Below, piece by piece: positions 56,089 through 64,000 of a stretch of 64,000 nucleotides of DNA (position 1 is its first letter; the number at the start of each line of letters is the position of its first letter). The position numbers were made by a program, and so were the translations under genes. This stretch comes from Sphingomonas paeninsulae. Its GTDB lineage: Bacteria; Pseudomonadota; Alphaproteobacteria; Sphingomonadales; Sphingomonadaceae. The notes below the pieces were generated by a model. That model saw only the letters and a program-made list of their open reading frames with translations, was not told the origin of the DNA and searched no databases. The DNA lies in NCBI RefSeq assembly GCF_003660165.1, contig NZ_CP032829.1:1550001-1614000 (forward strand). Direction: 5' to 3'.

Positions 56089-56995
56089 AAATCGCAACCT
56101 CGGCTTGTCTGTGTGAAGAGACCCGGCCCCGGTACATGCCCGGCGTGTTGAAATTCCATGTTCCGACACCGTCCGGGCCAACGGCGATCAGGCCGCCTTT
56201 GCCGCCCATCACGCCCAGTTCCGCGATCATCTCTCGCGCGGCATCGTCAACGCTCAATCCCGTCAGCCTAATCCGCGCGCAAATTTCGTGCGCCACACCC
56301 AGCCGAATGAAAAACTCACCCGCCCCCGTGCACGAAACCGCCGCAGCCCGGTCGTCGGCATAGGTTCCCGCCCCGATCAGTGGCGAATCTCCGACGCGGC
56401 CCCAGCGTTTGCCGGTCAGTCCCCCGGTCGACGTCGCCGCCGCGACATGGCCCGCGCTATCGACAGCCACTGCGCCGACCGTTCCATATTTCATGCCGGA
56501 ATCGAACGGGGCATCGGGGTTCGCCAAAATCTCATCCAGTTGTCGCCGCCGTTCGACCGTCTCGAACCACGCCGGTTCGGCGGCCTCCACGCCGTGCGCA
56601 CGGGCAAAACTGTCGGCTCCCGCGCCCGCCAGAAACACATGGGCGCTGTTCGTCATCACCTCACGCGCCAGCGAAACCGGATGCCGTGTCGTCCGAACCC
56701 CCGCTACCGCGCCAGCCGTGCGACCCGATCCGTCCATGATCGCAGCATCGCACTCGATCCGGCCCTCGGCGGTAAACACTGACCCGCGCCCGGCGTTGAA
56801 CACCGGGTCGTCCTCCATCACTCGAACCGCGGCCTCGACCGCATCGAGCGCCGACCCGCCACCGCGCAGAATATCACCTCCGGCATCCAGAGCCGCAGCC
56901 AGTCCTGCGCGCCCGGCATTGTCATCGGCCGTTGAAAGCACCCCGCGTGTCATCGACCCGGACCCACCGTGAATCACTAGCGTCCATCCGGTCAT
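56075..56995 (-). CDS. Isoaspartyl peptidase / L-asparaginase (plant type)
   Basis: Ntn hydrolase of 306 residues that hydrolyses beta-aspartyl dipeptides and asparagine. The nucleophile Thr172 follows autocleavage in KYGTVGAVAVD. The segments AVEAAVRVMEDDPVFNAGRGSVF and STGGLTGKRWGRVGDSPLIGAGTYAD form the substrate pocket. No signal peptide, so cytoplasmic. The start ATG 56995 is the first in frame. The last bases overlap the nuclease start. Confidence 0.92.
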   Translation of the reverse strand: MTGWTLVIHGGSGSMTRGVLSTADDNAGRAGLAAALDAGGDILRGGGSALDAVEAAVRVMEDDPVFNAGRGSVFTAEGRIECDAAIMDGSGRTAGAVAGVRTTRHPVSLAREVMTNSAHVFLAGAGADSFARAHGVEAAEPAWFETVERRRQLDEILANPDAPFDSGMKYGTVGAVAVDSAGHVAAATSTGGLTGKRWGRVGDSPLIGAGTYADDRAAAVSCTGAGEFFIRLGVAHEICARIRLTGLSVDDAAREMIAELGVMGGKGGLIAVGPDGVGTWNFNTPGMYRGRVSSHRQAEVAIYGDE

Positions 56996-57085
56996 CGTCG
57001 CACTATCCTTGCGTAAAACTCACCCGTCCATAACGTCGCACAGGCAATCCAACTATTGTAAACCTGCCTCAACGGGAGCCGACTC

Positions 57086-57169
57086 ATGAAATTTCCGGCC
57101 ATTTTGACGGCGGCCATCCGGCGGGGCATATTCGCCGTCCGCATTCACCAGACAGAGGCTGTATTGTGA
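57086..57169 (+). CDS. Candidate 27-codon upstream ORF overlapping the beta-lactamase start
   Basis: ATG 57086 has GGGAG 8 bases upstream. The frame begins MKFPAILTAAIRRGIFAV and ends with TGA at 57167-57169, which overlaps the beta-lactamase GTG by four bases (GTGA). That layout is typical of translational coupling. The peptide has no family match. The beta-lactamase also has its own GAGG site within the frame, so the ORF may be a leader or chance. Confidence 0.4.
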   Translation: MKFPAILTAAIRRGIFAVRIHQTEAVL

Positions 57170-58092
57170 AACCGATCCAGTTCAACCGGCGTCAACTCCT
57201 TGTCGCCAGCGCCGGTCTGCCGCTGCTTGCCAGTCGCGCCGCTGCTGCGACCGACCGCTTTCCCCCGCAATTTGCCGCGCTTGAAAAGGCATCGGGCGGA
57301 CGACTCGGCGTTTCGGTTTTCGATACCCGCACCGGTTCGATCACCGGCCATCGCGCCGCCGAACGCTTTACGATGTGTTCGACATTCAAACTTCCGCTCG
57401 TCGCCGCTGTCTTTGCGGCGGCAGATGCGGGGGCAATCGACCTGAACCGGAAACTCTCGTTTGCTGCATCCGATCTCCCCGGCAACTCCCCGGTTACGCG
57501 CGCCAATCTTGCCAGGGGAAGTATGTCCATCGTCGATCTGGCCGAAGCAGCGCAGAGCGTCAGCGATAATGGAGCCGCAAATCTGCTGCTCAAACATATC
57601 GGTGGCCCAGCGGCACTGACGGCTTTTTTCCGGGAGGCCGGTGATCCGACCAGTCGCCTCGACCACTATGAACCCGAACTCAATTACAGCCACGGCACCG
57701 ACATTCGCGATACGACAACGCCTGCCGCAATGGCCGTCTTGCTCAGCGGTATTTTCACGGGATCATTGCTGAAACCCGCCAGTCGCGACCGGTTGATCGC
57801 GTGGACGATTGCCACCAAAACGGGGACGCATCGTATCCGGGCGGGGTTGCCCTCCGATTGGCGTGCAGGTGACAAGACCGGTACGATGACCGGCCAAAAA
57901 CCCGGCCCGACTTTTATCGCCAGCAAATATAATGATGTCGCCATCGTCTGGCGTCGCGAAACTGTCACACCCTTTGTCGTATCTGTCTTTTACGAAGCAC
58001 CTGTTCGGGGAGGCGACGCTGTGTCCGTTCAGGAAGCCGTCATCGCTCAGGCTGGAAAACTGGCAGCAGAATGGATCGCCAATCGGAACTGA
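57166..58092 (+). CDS. Class A beta-lactamase, Tat-type signal
   Basis: Serine beta-lactamase of 308 residues; opens the beta-lactam ring in the periplasm. The N-terminus has NRRQLLVASAGLPLLASRA, a twin-arginine-like signal. All four class A motifs are present: STFK (Ser72, Lys75), SDN (133-135), EPELN with the general-base Glu169, and KTG (237-239). Cys71 occupies Ambler position 69, but the 238 position is Met, so the disulfide typical of class A carbapenemases is absent. Probably an intrinsic chromosomal enzyme; spectrum cannot be predicted. No LysR/AmpR regulator is adjacent. GTG start with GAGG 7 bases upstream. Confidence 0.93.
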   Translation: MKPIQFNRRQLLVASAGLPLLASRAAAATDRFPPQFAALEKASGGRLGVSVFDTRTGSITGHRAAERFTMCSTFKLPLVAAVFAAADAGAIDLNRKLSFAASDLPGNSPVTRANLARGSMSIVDLAEAAQSVSDNGAANLLLKHIGGPAALTAFFREAGDPTSRLDHYEPELNYSHGTDIRDTTTPAAMAVLLSGIFTGSLLKPASRDRLIAWTIATKTGTHRIRAGLPSDWRAGDKTGTMTGQKPGPTFIASKYNDVAIVWRRETVTPFVVSVFYEAPVRGGDAVSVQEAVIAQAGKLAAEWIANRN

Positions 58093-58134
58093 CCCGAATT
58101 GCCCCCGCCCTAACTCCCGCGTATAGGAACCCCC

Positions 58135-59253
58135 ATGTCCTCTCTGCGTCCATGGCGTGACATCACACGCCGCCAGTCTCGCCAGATCATGATCGGCAAC
58201 GTCCCCGTTGGCGGCGATGCGCCCGTCACGGTCCAGACGATGACGAACACACCCACCAGCGATGCAAAGGCGACGATCGACCAGATTCGCCGTTGCGAAG
58301 ACGCGGGGGTCGATATCATCCGCGTGTCTTGCCCCGATGTCGAAAGCACGACTGCGCTGAAACAGATTGTTCGCGCATCGCGCGTGCCGATCGTTGCCGA
58401 CATCCACTTCCACTATAAACGCGCACTCGAAGCTGCCGACGCGGGCGCGGCCTGTCTGCGCATCAACCCCGGCAATATCGGTTCGGCGGAACGTGTCCGT
58501 GAAGTCGTCAACGCGGCAAAGGCCAATGGCTGCGCAATCCGCATCGGTGTGAACGCGGGCAGCCTCGAAAAAGATCTGCTCGAAAAATACGGTGAGCCTT
58601 GTCCCGAGGCACTCGTCGAAAGCGCGCTCGATCATATCAAGCTGCTCGAGGATCACGACTTCCGCAACTATAAGGTCGCGGTAAAGGCATCCGATCTGTT
58701 CCTTGCCGTTGCCGCGTATCAGCAACTTGCCGAAGCGGTCGATTGTCCTCTTCACCTCGGTATCACCGAAGCGGGTGGACTGATCGGCGGTACGGTCAAA
58801 TCCTCGATCGGCATGGGCAGTCTGCTTTGGTACGGCATCGGCGACACCATCCGCGTGTCCTTGAGCGCCGAACCCGAAGAAGAAGTCCGCGTCGGCTTTG
58901 AAATTCTGAAGGCGCTTGGCATCCGCAATCGCGGCGTCCGCGTCGTGTCCTGCCCATCGTGCGCGCGTCAGGGCTTCGACGTGATCCGCACTGTGCAGGC
59001 GCTCGAAGAACGGCTTCAGCACATCCGCACGCCGCTTTCGCTCTCGATCCTCGGTTGCGTCGTGAATGGCCCCGGCGAAGCGCGCGAAACCGACATCGGT
59101 CTGACAGGCGGCGGCGCTGGTAAGCACATGGTCTATCTGTCGGGCGTCACCGATCACACGATTCAGGACGCCGATATGATCGAACATATTGTGAAGCTGG
59201 TCGAGGCAAAGGCTGCTTCGATCGAGGCTGCTGAGGCATTGGTCGCGGCTTAA
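58135..59253 (+). CDS. ispG: 4-hydroxy-3-methylbut-2-enyl-diphosphate synthase
   Basis: 4Fe-4S enzyme of the MEP isoprenoid pathway, making HMBPP from MEcPP. 372 residues. Starts with [27 protein letters not shown]. The TIM-barrel segment has [11 protein letters not shown] and LRINPGNIG. Cluster cysteines lie in [11 protein letters not shown] and [12 protein letters not shown]. Complete. It lies 42 bp after the beta-lactamase. Confidence 0.96.
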   Translation: MSSLRPWRDITRRQSRQIMIGNVPVGGDAPVTVQTMTNTPTSDAKATIDQIRRCEDAGVDIIRVSCPDVESTTALKQIVRASRVPIVADIHFHYKRALEAADAGAACLRINPGNIGSAERVREVVNAAKANGCAIRIGVNAGSLEKDLLEKYGEPCPEALVESALDHIKLLEDHDFRNYKVAVKASDLFLAVAAYQQLAEAVDCPLHLGITEAGGLIGGTVKSSIGMGSLLWYGIGDTIRVSLSAEPEEEVRVGFEILKALGIRNRGVRVVSCPSCARQGFDVIRTVQALEERLQHIRTPLSLSILGCVVNGPGEARETDIGLTGGGAGKHMVYLSGVTDHTIQDADMIEHIVKLVEAKAASIEAAEALVAA

Positions 59254-59318
59254 AGATCGGCGTCGGCCAGGACAGCTTGCCGCGTGACGTTCGGCTGGCG
59301 TCGGGCTACGGGCTTCCA

Positions 59319-60215
59319 ATGCAATCGAGCCGTCCTTCGAACACCATTCCATTTGCAGTCGCGTGCCTCGGCATTGCGCTGTTTTCGGGCATGGATGCCG
59401 CGATGAAGGGGCTCTCGATCTCGCTTGGTGCGTACAACGCGATGCTGTGGCGCGCTGGCATCGGCGTGTTGATCAGTGTCGGCCCCTATCTGTTCAGGCA
59501 TGGCGGCTGGCCCAGCCGCTCGGGCTTGCGGGTCCACCTGCTGCGCGGCGCGGTCACTGCAATCATGGCGGTGTCGTTTTTCTACGGCATCGCGCGCGTG
59601 CCGCTGGCAGAAGGCATTGCGCTGTCATTCATCGCGCCGCTGATCGCGCTTTATCTGGCGGTCGTCCTGCTCGGTGAAAAGGTCGGCAGGCACAGCGTTA
59701 TCGCGTCGGTTCTCGGGATACTCGGGGTCGCCGTCCTGCTCGCTGCGCGGATCGCTGCGACGGGTGACCGCAATCTGTTTGGTGTCGCGGCAATCCTGCT
59801 GTCGGCGATCTTTTACGCATGGAACATCATTCTCATGCGTCAGCAGGCCCTTCTCGCCAGCCCTACCGAAGTCGCGTTTTTCCAGAACCTGACGATGGGC
59901 GGTTTCCTCCTGCTCGCCGCGCCGTTCTTCGCCATCATCCCCGATGCGCACCATGTGCCGATGCTCGCGCTGTCGGCTGCGCTGGCGTTCTGCTCGCTGC
60001 TCCTTCTGTCATGGGCCTATGCGCGGGCGGAAGCGCAGGTGCTGGTCCCGGTCGAATACACCGCGTTCATCTGGGCATCGATCATGGGCGCGATTTTTTA
60101 CGCAGAGCCTGTCACCGGCACCACCATCATCGGCGCATCGTTCATCGTCGCAGGCTGCGTCATCGCCGCGCGCGGCGGCCGGCCCGATATCTCCAAACTG
60201 GAAGCAGCAATATGA
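59319..60215 (+). CDS. EamA/DMT-superfamily transporter 1
   Basis: Inner-membrane protein of about 298 residues with ten predicted helices in two EamA repeats (IPFAVACLGIALFSGMDAAMKG ... NAMLWRAGIGVLISV; FGVAAILLSAIFYAWNIILMRQ ... VPVEYTAFIWASIMGAIFY). Substrate is unknown; family members export metabolites or amino acids. A longer start at TTG 59277 is possible, as no strong ribosome-binding site marks either. It overlaps the next transporter gene by four bases. Confidence 0.8.
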   Translation: MQSSRPSNTIPFAVACLGIALFSGMDAAMKGLSISLGAYNAMLWRAGIGVLISVGPYLFRHGGWPSRSGLRVHLLRGAVTAIMAVSFFYGIARVPLAEGIALSFIAPLIALYLAVVLLGEKVGRHSVIASVLGILGVAVLLAARIAATGDRNLFGVAAILLSAIFYAWNIILMRQQALLASPTEVAFFQNLTMGGFLLLAAPFFAIIPDAHHVPMLALSAALAFCSLLLLSWAYARAEAQVLVPVEYTAFIWASIMGAIFYAEPVTGTTIIGASFIVAGCVIAARGGRPDISKLEAAI

Positions 60216-61126
60216 TTGGCGCGCCCCGGACTGTCGCTTTGCCGCCCCGCCATGTTCTTCTGGCGATCGCGGTGATGGCGGTCTGGGGCAGCAACTTCGT
60301 TGTGATAAAACTCGCGCTGGCACATCTGCCGCCGCTGTTGCTGGCGGCGCTCCGTTTCCTCTGCGTGTTCGTGCCCGCTGCGCTTTTCATCCGCAGGCCT
60401 GCTGTTTCATGGGCCAATCTCGCCGCTTATGGTGTGTTGCTCGGTGTTGGGCAGTTCGGTGTCCTGTTCATTGCAATGCGCAACGACATCACGCCCGGCC
60501 TCGCTTCGCTCGTAATCCAGGTGCAGGTATTTTTCACGATCGGGCTCGCCATGCGCTTGACTGGTGAACGCATACGCCCGGCACAAATTGGCGCATTGCT
60601 GCTGGCAATCGTCGGTATCGGTATCATCCTCGTCCACACCGATGGTAGCGCGACACCGCTCGGCCTTGCTCTGGTCGTTTTCGGCGCGCTCAACTGGGCT
60701 GGCGCGAACATGGTCGCAAAGGCGGCGGGACCAGTCGATATGTTGGGCTATGTCATCTGGTCCAGCCTGTTTGCGATCGTTCCATTGTTCGCGCTCGCCT
60801 TCATTGTAGAGGGACCGACCGCGATCATGCACGGCATCGCCAGCGCCGATGCCTACACCTGGGGCGCGGTCGTGTGGCAGGCGGTGGGCAACACGATGTT
60901 CGGTTACGCGGCATGGGGCTGGTTGCTCGCGCGCTACCCGGCCAGCACGGTTGCGCCGATGTCGTTGCTCGTCCCGGTGTTCGGCATGGCGGCATCGGCG
61001 TGGTGGCTGGGTGAATCGCTGCCCGCATGGAAGCTCAGCGCTGCCGCCTTCGTCATGGCTGGCCTCGCCATCGGTATTTTATGGCCGCGCGTCGTCGCGT
61101 GGCGTGTTGCAAGGATCGCCGCATGA
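60212..61126 (+). CDS. EamA/DMT-superfamily transporter 2
   Basis: 304 residues, ten helices, two EamA repeats (HVLLAIAVMAVWGSNFVVIKLAL; LGLALVVFGALNWAGANMVAKA; WGWLLARYPASTVAPMSLLVPVFGM). It is of the YedA/RhaT-like EamA type, similar to amino-acid metabolite exporters, but the substrate is unknown. ATG 60212 overlaps the stop of transporter 1 (ATGA); the frame open upstream to 59819 is shadow. The GNAT gene follows with another 4-bp overlap, so the three are one unit. Confidence 0.82.
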   Translation: MIGAPRTVALPPRHVLLAIAVMAVWGSNFVVIKLALAHLPPLLLAALRFLCVFVPAALFIRRPAVSWANLAAYGVLLGVGQFGVLFIAMRNDITPGLASLVIQVQVFFTIGLAMRLTGERIRPAQIGALLLAIVGIGIILVHTDGSATPLGLALVVFGALNWAGANMVAKAAGPVDMLGYVIWSSLFAIVPLFALAFIVEGPTAIMHGIASADAYTWGAVVWQAVGNTMFGYAAWGWLLARYPASTVAPMSLLVPVFGMAASAWWLGESLPAWKLSAAAFVMAGLAIGILWPRVVAWRVARIAA

Positions 61127-61599
61127 CCATCACCATCCGCCCCGCAGTCCCCGGTGACCTCGATACCATCATCGCGTTCATCCGCGCGCTCGCCGACTAT
61201 GAAAAACTGGCCGATGCAGTCCGCCTCGACCGCGCCAGTTTCGGCAATCATTTGTTCGGCCCGCGTCCGATGGCCGAAGTCCTGATCGCTGAACTCGACG
61301 CCGCGCCCATCGGCTTCGCGCTGTTCTTCCACAATTTCTCGACGTTCGAGGGTCGCCCCGGCATCTATTTGGAGGATTTGTTCGTGGACCCCGCCGCGCG
61401 TGGTTCCGGCGCCGGCAAAGCCCTGCTTTCCGCTTTCGCGCAAATCGCTATCGAACGGGGCTGTGCGCGGCTGGAATGGGCGGTACTCGACTGGAACGAA
61501 CCCGCGATCCGTTTCTACAAATCGATCGGCGCGACCGCGATGGACGGCTGGACCATCAACCGTGTCGATGGTCCAGCGCTGACTGAATTAGCTGGCTGA
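61123..61599 (+). CDS. GNAT N-acetyltransferase
   Basis: 158 residues. The acetyl-CoA binding motif is LEDLFVDPAARGSGAGKALLSAFAQIA (R/Q-x2-G-x-G/A at RGSGAGKA), and LDWNEPAIRFYKSIGATAMDGW matches the spermidine/diamine acetyltransferase-like subgroup. Substrate is not certain. It overlaps transporter 2 by 4 bp. Its last 12 bp overlap ppa, which runs the other way. Confidence 0.85.
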   Translation: MTITIRPAVPGDLDTIIAFIRALADYEKLADAVRLDRASFGNHLFGPRPMAEVLIAELDAAPIGFALFFHNFSTFEGRPGIYLEDLFVDPAARGSGAGKALLSAFAQIAIERGCARLEWAVLDWNEPAIRFYKSIGATAMDGWTINRVDGPALTELAG

Positions 61600-62130
61600 G
61601 CCAGCCCCCTTGTAACGTTCGATCGCTTCCAGAACGATCTTCTGGGCGTAAGCTGCATTTTCCCACTTGCCGACGCGGACCCACTTCTTTGGCTCCAGAT
61701 CCTTATAGTGGGTAAAGAAATGCTCGATCTGCTGCATGATGATTTCGGGCAGATCTTCGCTCTCGCTGACCTTGGTATAATAAGGGAACGTCGCGTCGAC
61801 CGGCACGGTCAGCAACTTCTCATCGCCGCCGGCTTCGTCTTCCAGCATCAGCACCGCAATCGGCCGCACGCGCACGACGCATCCGGGGATGAACGGCGAT
61901 CGCGCCACGACCAGCGCATCCAGCGGATCGCCATCGGGCGACAGTGTGTGCGGGATAAACCCATAGTTCGCGGGATAGCGCATCGGCGTATGCAGAATGC
62001 GATCCACGAACAACGCGCCCGACTTTTTGTCGAACTCGTACTTCACGGGCTCACCACCGACCGGCACCTCGATGATGCAGTTCAGCGAATGCGGCGGGCT
62101 GTCCCCTACGGGAATCATTTCGATGTTCAT
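61588..62130 (-). CDS. ppa: Inorganic pyrophosphatase
   Basis: Hydrolyses PPi, pulling biosynthetic reactions forward. Family I, 180 residues, cytoplasmic. Landmarks: IIEVPVGGEPVKYEFDKKSG, RYPANYGFIPHT, and the metal-binding signature DGDPLDALVV. Full length. ATG overlaps the stop of the M61 gene (ATGA). It converges with the GNAT gene. Confidence 0.96.
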   Translation of the reverse strand: MNIEMIPVGDSPPHSLNCIIEVPVGGEPVKYEFDKKSGALFVDRILHTPMRYPANYGFIPHTLSPDGDPLDALVVARSPFIPGCVVRVRPIAVLMLEDEAGGDEKLLTVPVDATFPYYTKVSESEDLPEIIMQQIEHFFTHYKDLEPKKWVRVGKWENAAYAQKIVLEAIERYKGAGSAS

Positions 62131-64000
62131 TTGGGGGCGAGTAGCTTGTCGAGCGGCGTCTCACCAGTCCCCGTTTTCACAAACCGTGGATAACGAAGTC
62201 CCTCGTTCCACAAAACTGCCACGTCACGGACTCGCGCACCTGCTTTCACTGTCAGCCGGACCGGCGCAGAGCCTCCTTTTGCCGCAGTAACCGCCGCCTT
62301 CATCGCGTCGTCGGTATAGGCGACTCCGTTCACCGCAACGATCGTCTGCCCCACGGTCAGCCCTGCTTTATACGCTGGCCCGTCCCAGATCACTGCGTTG
62401 ATCCGGGCTTCCTTGCCGACGTTCAACCCCAGCGAATAGGACAGGTCGAGATACTTGTTCGCCTTCATCCCGGTTTTGGTGAAGTTCGTCGGCGTGTCGG
62501 TGTAGGTCAGCTTATACCCGCTGCGTTCGAACCCGCCGAGCGGCGCGTGCTCCGCCTTGCCGGTCAGCCGCTCCTTCAGGAACCCCGCCCAGTCATAGGG
62601 CATCACCCCGTTCAGCGTCTTTGCAACATCGTCGATCGTATAGGTTACTTCGCCATAATCGCCGTCGTTGATGCCAAAGAATGCTTTGGCGAAATCGTCC
62701 AGCCCCTTTGCACCCCTGGTTCCCTGCCGGATGATCGCATCGGCCTCGACCCAGATCAGCAGCCCTTCGTTGTAATAATCCTCGCTCCGCTGCCAGCTCA
62801 CCCAGCCCTTTGGCCGTCGCTGCGAAATGACCGGATCGTTGGTCGTATCGTCCAGACTGCGCCACTCGCGCGCCTTGCGCACATCCAGCCCAGCCGCGAT
62901 GCTTGCCAGCGCGTCGAGCGTATCCTGTTTCGATGCCAGCCCCGACCGCGCTTCCAGAACATAGCCCCAGAACTGCGTCTGTCCTTCGTAAACCCACAAC
63001 AGGCTGTCGCGCATCGGCGTGCGGAAATCGGGCGTCCACAAATCTGCCCCGCGCCGGAACTTGCCGTTCCAACTGTGCGTGAATTCATGCGGCAACAGAT
63101 TATGGTCGAGCAAACTCTCGTTCCACTCGGTGAAATAGGTCGGATCGACGCCATTCTCCGACGACCGATGATGTTCCAGCCCATTGTCGCCCAGCCGGTC
63201 GGACAGCGAGAACAGGAAATCATAATGATCGAAATGCCGCGCCCCGAACAGCTTGACCGCTTGCGTCACCAGATTGCGATGCAACTGAATCTGCGCAGGC
63301 GTCGCCGCCAGATATTTCGGATCGTCCGCGATGGTGTTTAACGTGACGCCCTGACCCAGATCGTCGGCGCGGAAATATTTACCTGCATAGACCGGCGAAT
63401 CGACCAGCACTTCATAATTGGTCGTCTGATATGTAACCGTGTCACCCGAACCGCCGCTCTTGCGCAGCGCGGTCGCGGGCGTGAACCCCCTGGGATATGT
63501 TACCGTCGGGCTGATCTGAATCTGGCGCGTGAAATACCCAGCGGGGTATAGCGAAACCGCCTCCCACTGAATGTTCAGCATTTCCTGCGTCATGACGATC
63601 CGCCCCTGATCCTCCGCGTTCGGCGACAGGAATTGAAAGCTGACGTCGAGCGCCTTTACGCCCGCTGGCACATCGACATGAAATGCGAACACATCGACCG
63701 GATCGCGCAACCAGGTCAGCGTTTTGTCGCCCGCCTTGATGACCAACCCGGCCAGCTTGTCGATCGGGCCACGCGGGCTGTGATTGCCCGGCAGCCATTT
63801 GGGCATCATCAGGACCAGTGGCCCTGCGCCCGCGACCGGGATCGTTTCCTCGACCCGCATGATCGCCCGATCCAGATCGGTCGCATCGACCTTTAACCGG
63901 ATCACGCCCGGATACGGCTGATCGACGGGGGCGGGGATAGTATCGACGAACGGTGCCAGCTGCGGCGCGCTGTTCGCAGCAAAGGCGGGGTTCGCAGCAA
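62127..64000 (-). CDS. M61 family glycyl aminopeptidase, 5' end beyond window
   Basis: Zinc aminopeptidase with PDZ domain. At least 623 codons are inside; the frame stays open to the window edge and reads ANPAFAANSAPQLAPF there, which looks like the end of a signal peptide, so only a short N-terminus is missing. The N-terminal beta domain has PKWLPGNHSPRGPIDKLAG. The zinc motif HEFTHSWNGK gives HExxH. The C-terminal PDZ domain is about the last 90 residues (VGQTIVAVNGVAYTDDAMKAAV). A GTG at 63905 is an internal codon, not the start. It is coupled to ppa. Confidence 0.9.
   Translation of the reverse strand, partial: AANPAFAANSAPQLAPFVDTIPAPVDQPYPGVIRLKVDATDLDRAIMRVEETIPVAGAGPLVLMMPKWLPGNHSPRGPIDKLAGLVIKAGDKTLTWLRDPVDVFAFHVDVPAGVKALDVSFQFLSPNAEDQGRIVMTQEMLNIQWEAVSLYPAGYFTRQIQISPTVTYPRGFTPATALRKSGGSGDTVTYQTTNYEVLVDSPVYAGKYFRADDLGQGVTLNTIADDPKYLAATPAQIQLHRNLVTQAVKLFGARHFDHYDFLFSLSDRLGDNGLEHHRSSENGVDPTYFTEWNESLLDHNLLPHEFTHSWNGKFRRGADLWTPDFRTPMRDSLLWVYEGQTQFWGYVLEARSGLASKQDTLDALASIAAGLDVRKAREWRSLDDTTNDPVISQRRPKGWVSWQRSEDYYNEGLLIWVEADAIIRQGTRGAKGLDDFAKAFFGINDGDYGEVTYTIDDVAKTLNGVMPYDWAGFLKERLTGKAEHAPLGGFERSGYKLTYTDTPTNFTKTGMKANKYLDLSYSLGLNVGKEARINAVIWDGPAYKAGLTVGQTIVAVNGVAYTDDAMKAAVTAAKGGSAPVRLTVKAGARVRDVAVLWNEGLRYPRFVKTGTGETPLDKLLAPK

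Noticed and set aside
57166-58092. Class A carbapenemase
   Set aside because: Cys is present at Ambler 69 but position 238 is Met, so the defining disulfide is missing; spectrum is not predictable.
59819-61126. A single 435-residue protein covering both end of transporter 1 and transporter 2
   Set aside because: The first 131 residues are an out-of-frame reading of transporter 1; ATG 60212 with an ATGA overlap starts the real gene.

Overview
The window is a chromosomal segment of an alphaproteobacterium, most likely Sphingomonadales/Sphingomonadaceae. This is an inference from gene content: large TonB-dependent receptors, the ybgC-tolQRAB-pal block, a DciA-like gene followed by two DsbA-like genes and smc, GapR (DUF2312), DUF2093, an alphaproteobacterial-type serC, the YkgO-type bL36, and palindromic repeats with CTGAGCTTGTCGAAG arms. 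By eye the DNA is GC-rich (about 60%), dense and mostly housekeeping. No rRNA, tRNA or CRISPR array was seen.

Layout. 1-2.3 kb (minus): serC-serA serine pathway, with a hairpin leader before serC that resembles the known serC leader RNA. 2.3-9.5 kb: an extensin-like lipoprotein, a LOG-family hydrolase, a membrane-anchored cytochrome c, pheA, nudC, mutY, then dciA-like, dsbA-like and a frameshifted second dsbA-like gene. 9.5-14.6 kb: smc, dedA-like, hemerythrin, a small exported protein. 14.7-20.1 kb (minus): purD, a helix-hairpin-helix membrane protein, an EnvC-like protein, ctpA, dsbB and coq7, tightly packed. 20.1-22.6 kb (plus): xseA, whose start codon overlaps that of divergent purD, then DUF2093 and an M23 peptidase.

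22.6-34.1 kb is the accessory part. It holds a 24-codon aromatic-rich mini-gene with its own terminator and a perfect TTAA-N7-TTAA (CtrA-type) box, a CHASE2-EAL phosphodiesterase, two TonB-dependent receptors (one frameshifted), and an IS5-family remnant fused to a 5'-truncated sulfotransferase gene. The first receptor gene is visibly less GC-rich than its surroundings.

34.1-45 kb: clpB with a heat-shock-like promoter, an M16 peptidase, pyk, rpmJ, a DUF4136 lipoprotein, an M14 carboxypeptidase, a frameshifted gpmA and a diguanylate cyclase. 45.1-50.7 kb: purE-purK, gapR, a YebC-family gene, ruvC-ruvA, an RcnB-like gene and ruvB. 50.7-55.2 kb: ybgC-tolQ-tolR-tolA-tolB-pal, the Tol-Pal envelope machine. 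55.2-64 kb: S1/P1 nuclease, isoaspartyl peptidase, a class A beta-lactamase with an overlapping upstream mini-ORF, ispG, two DMT transporters, a GNAT acetyltransferase, inorganic pyrophosphatase and an M61 peptidase that runs off the end.

Three otherwise intact genes (second dsbA-like, first TonB receptor, gpmA) are each broken by one missing base in a G/C homopolymer. Sequencing error is the first explanation to exclude before treating them as pseudogenes.
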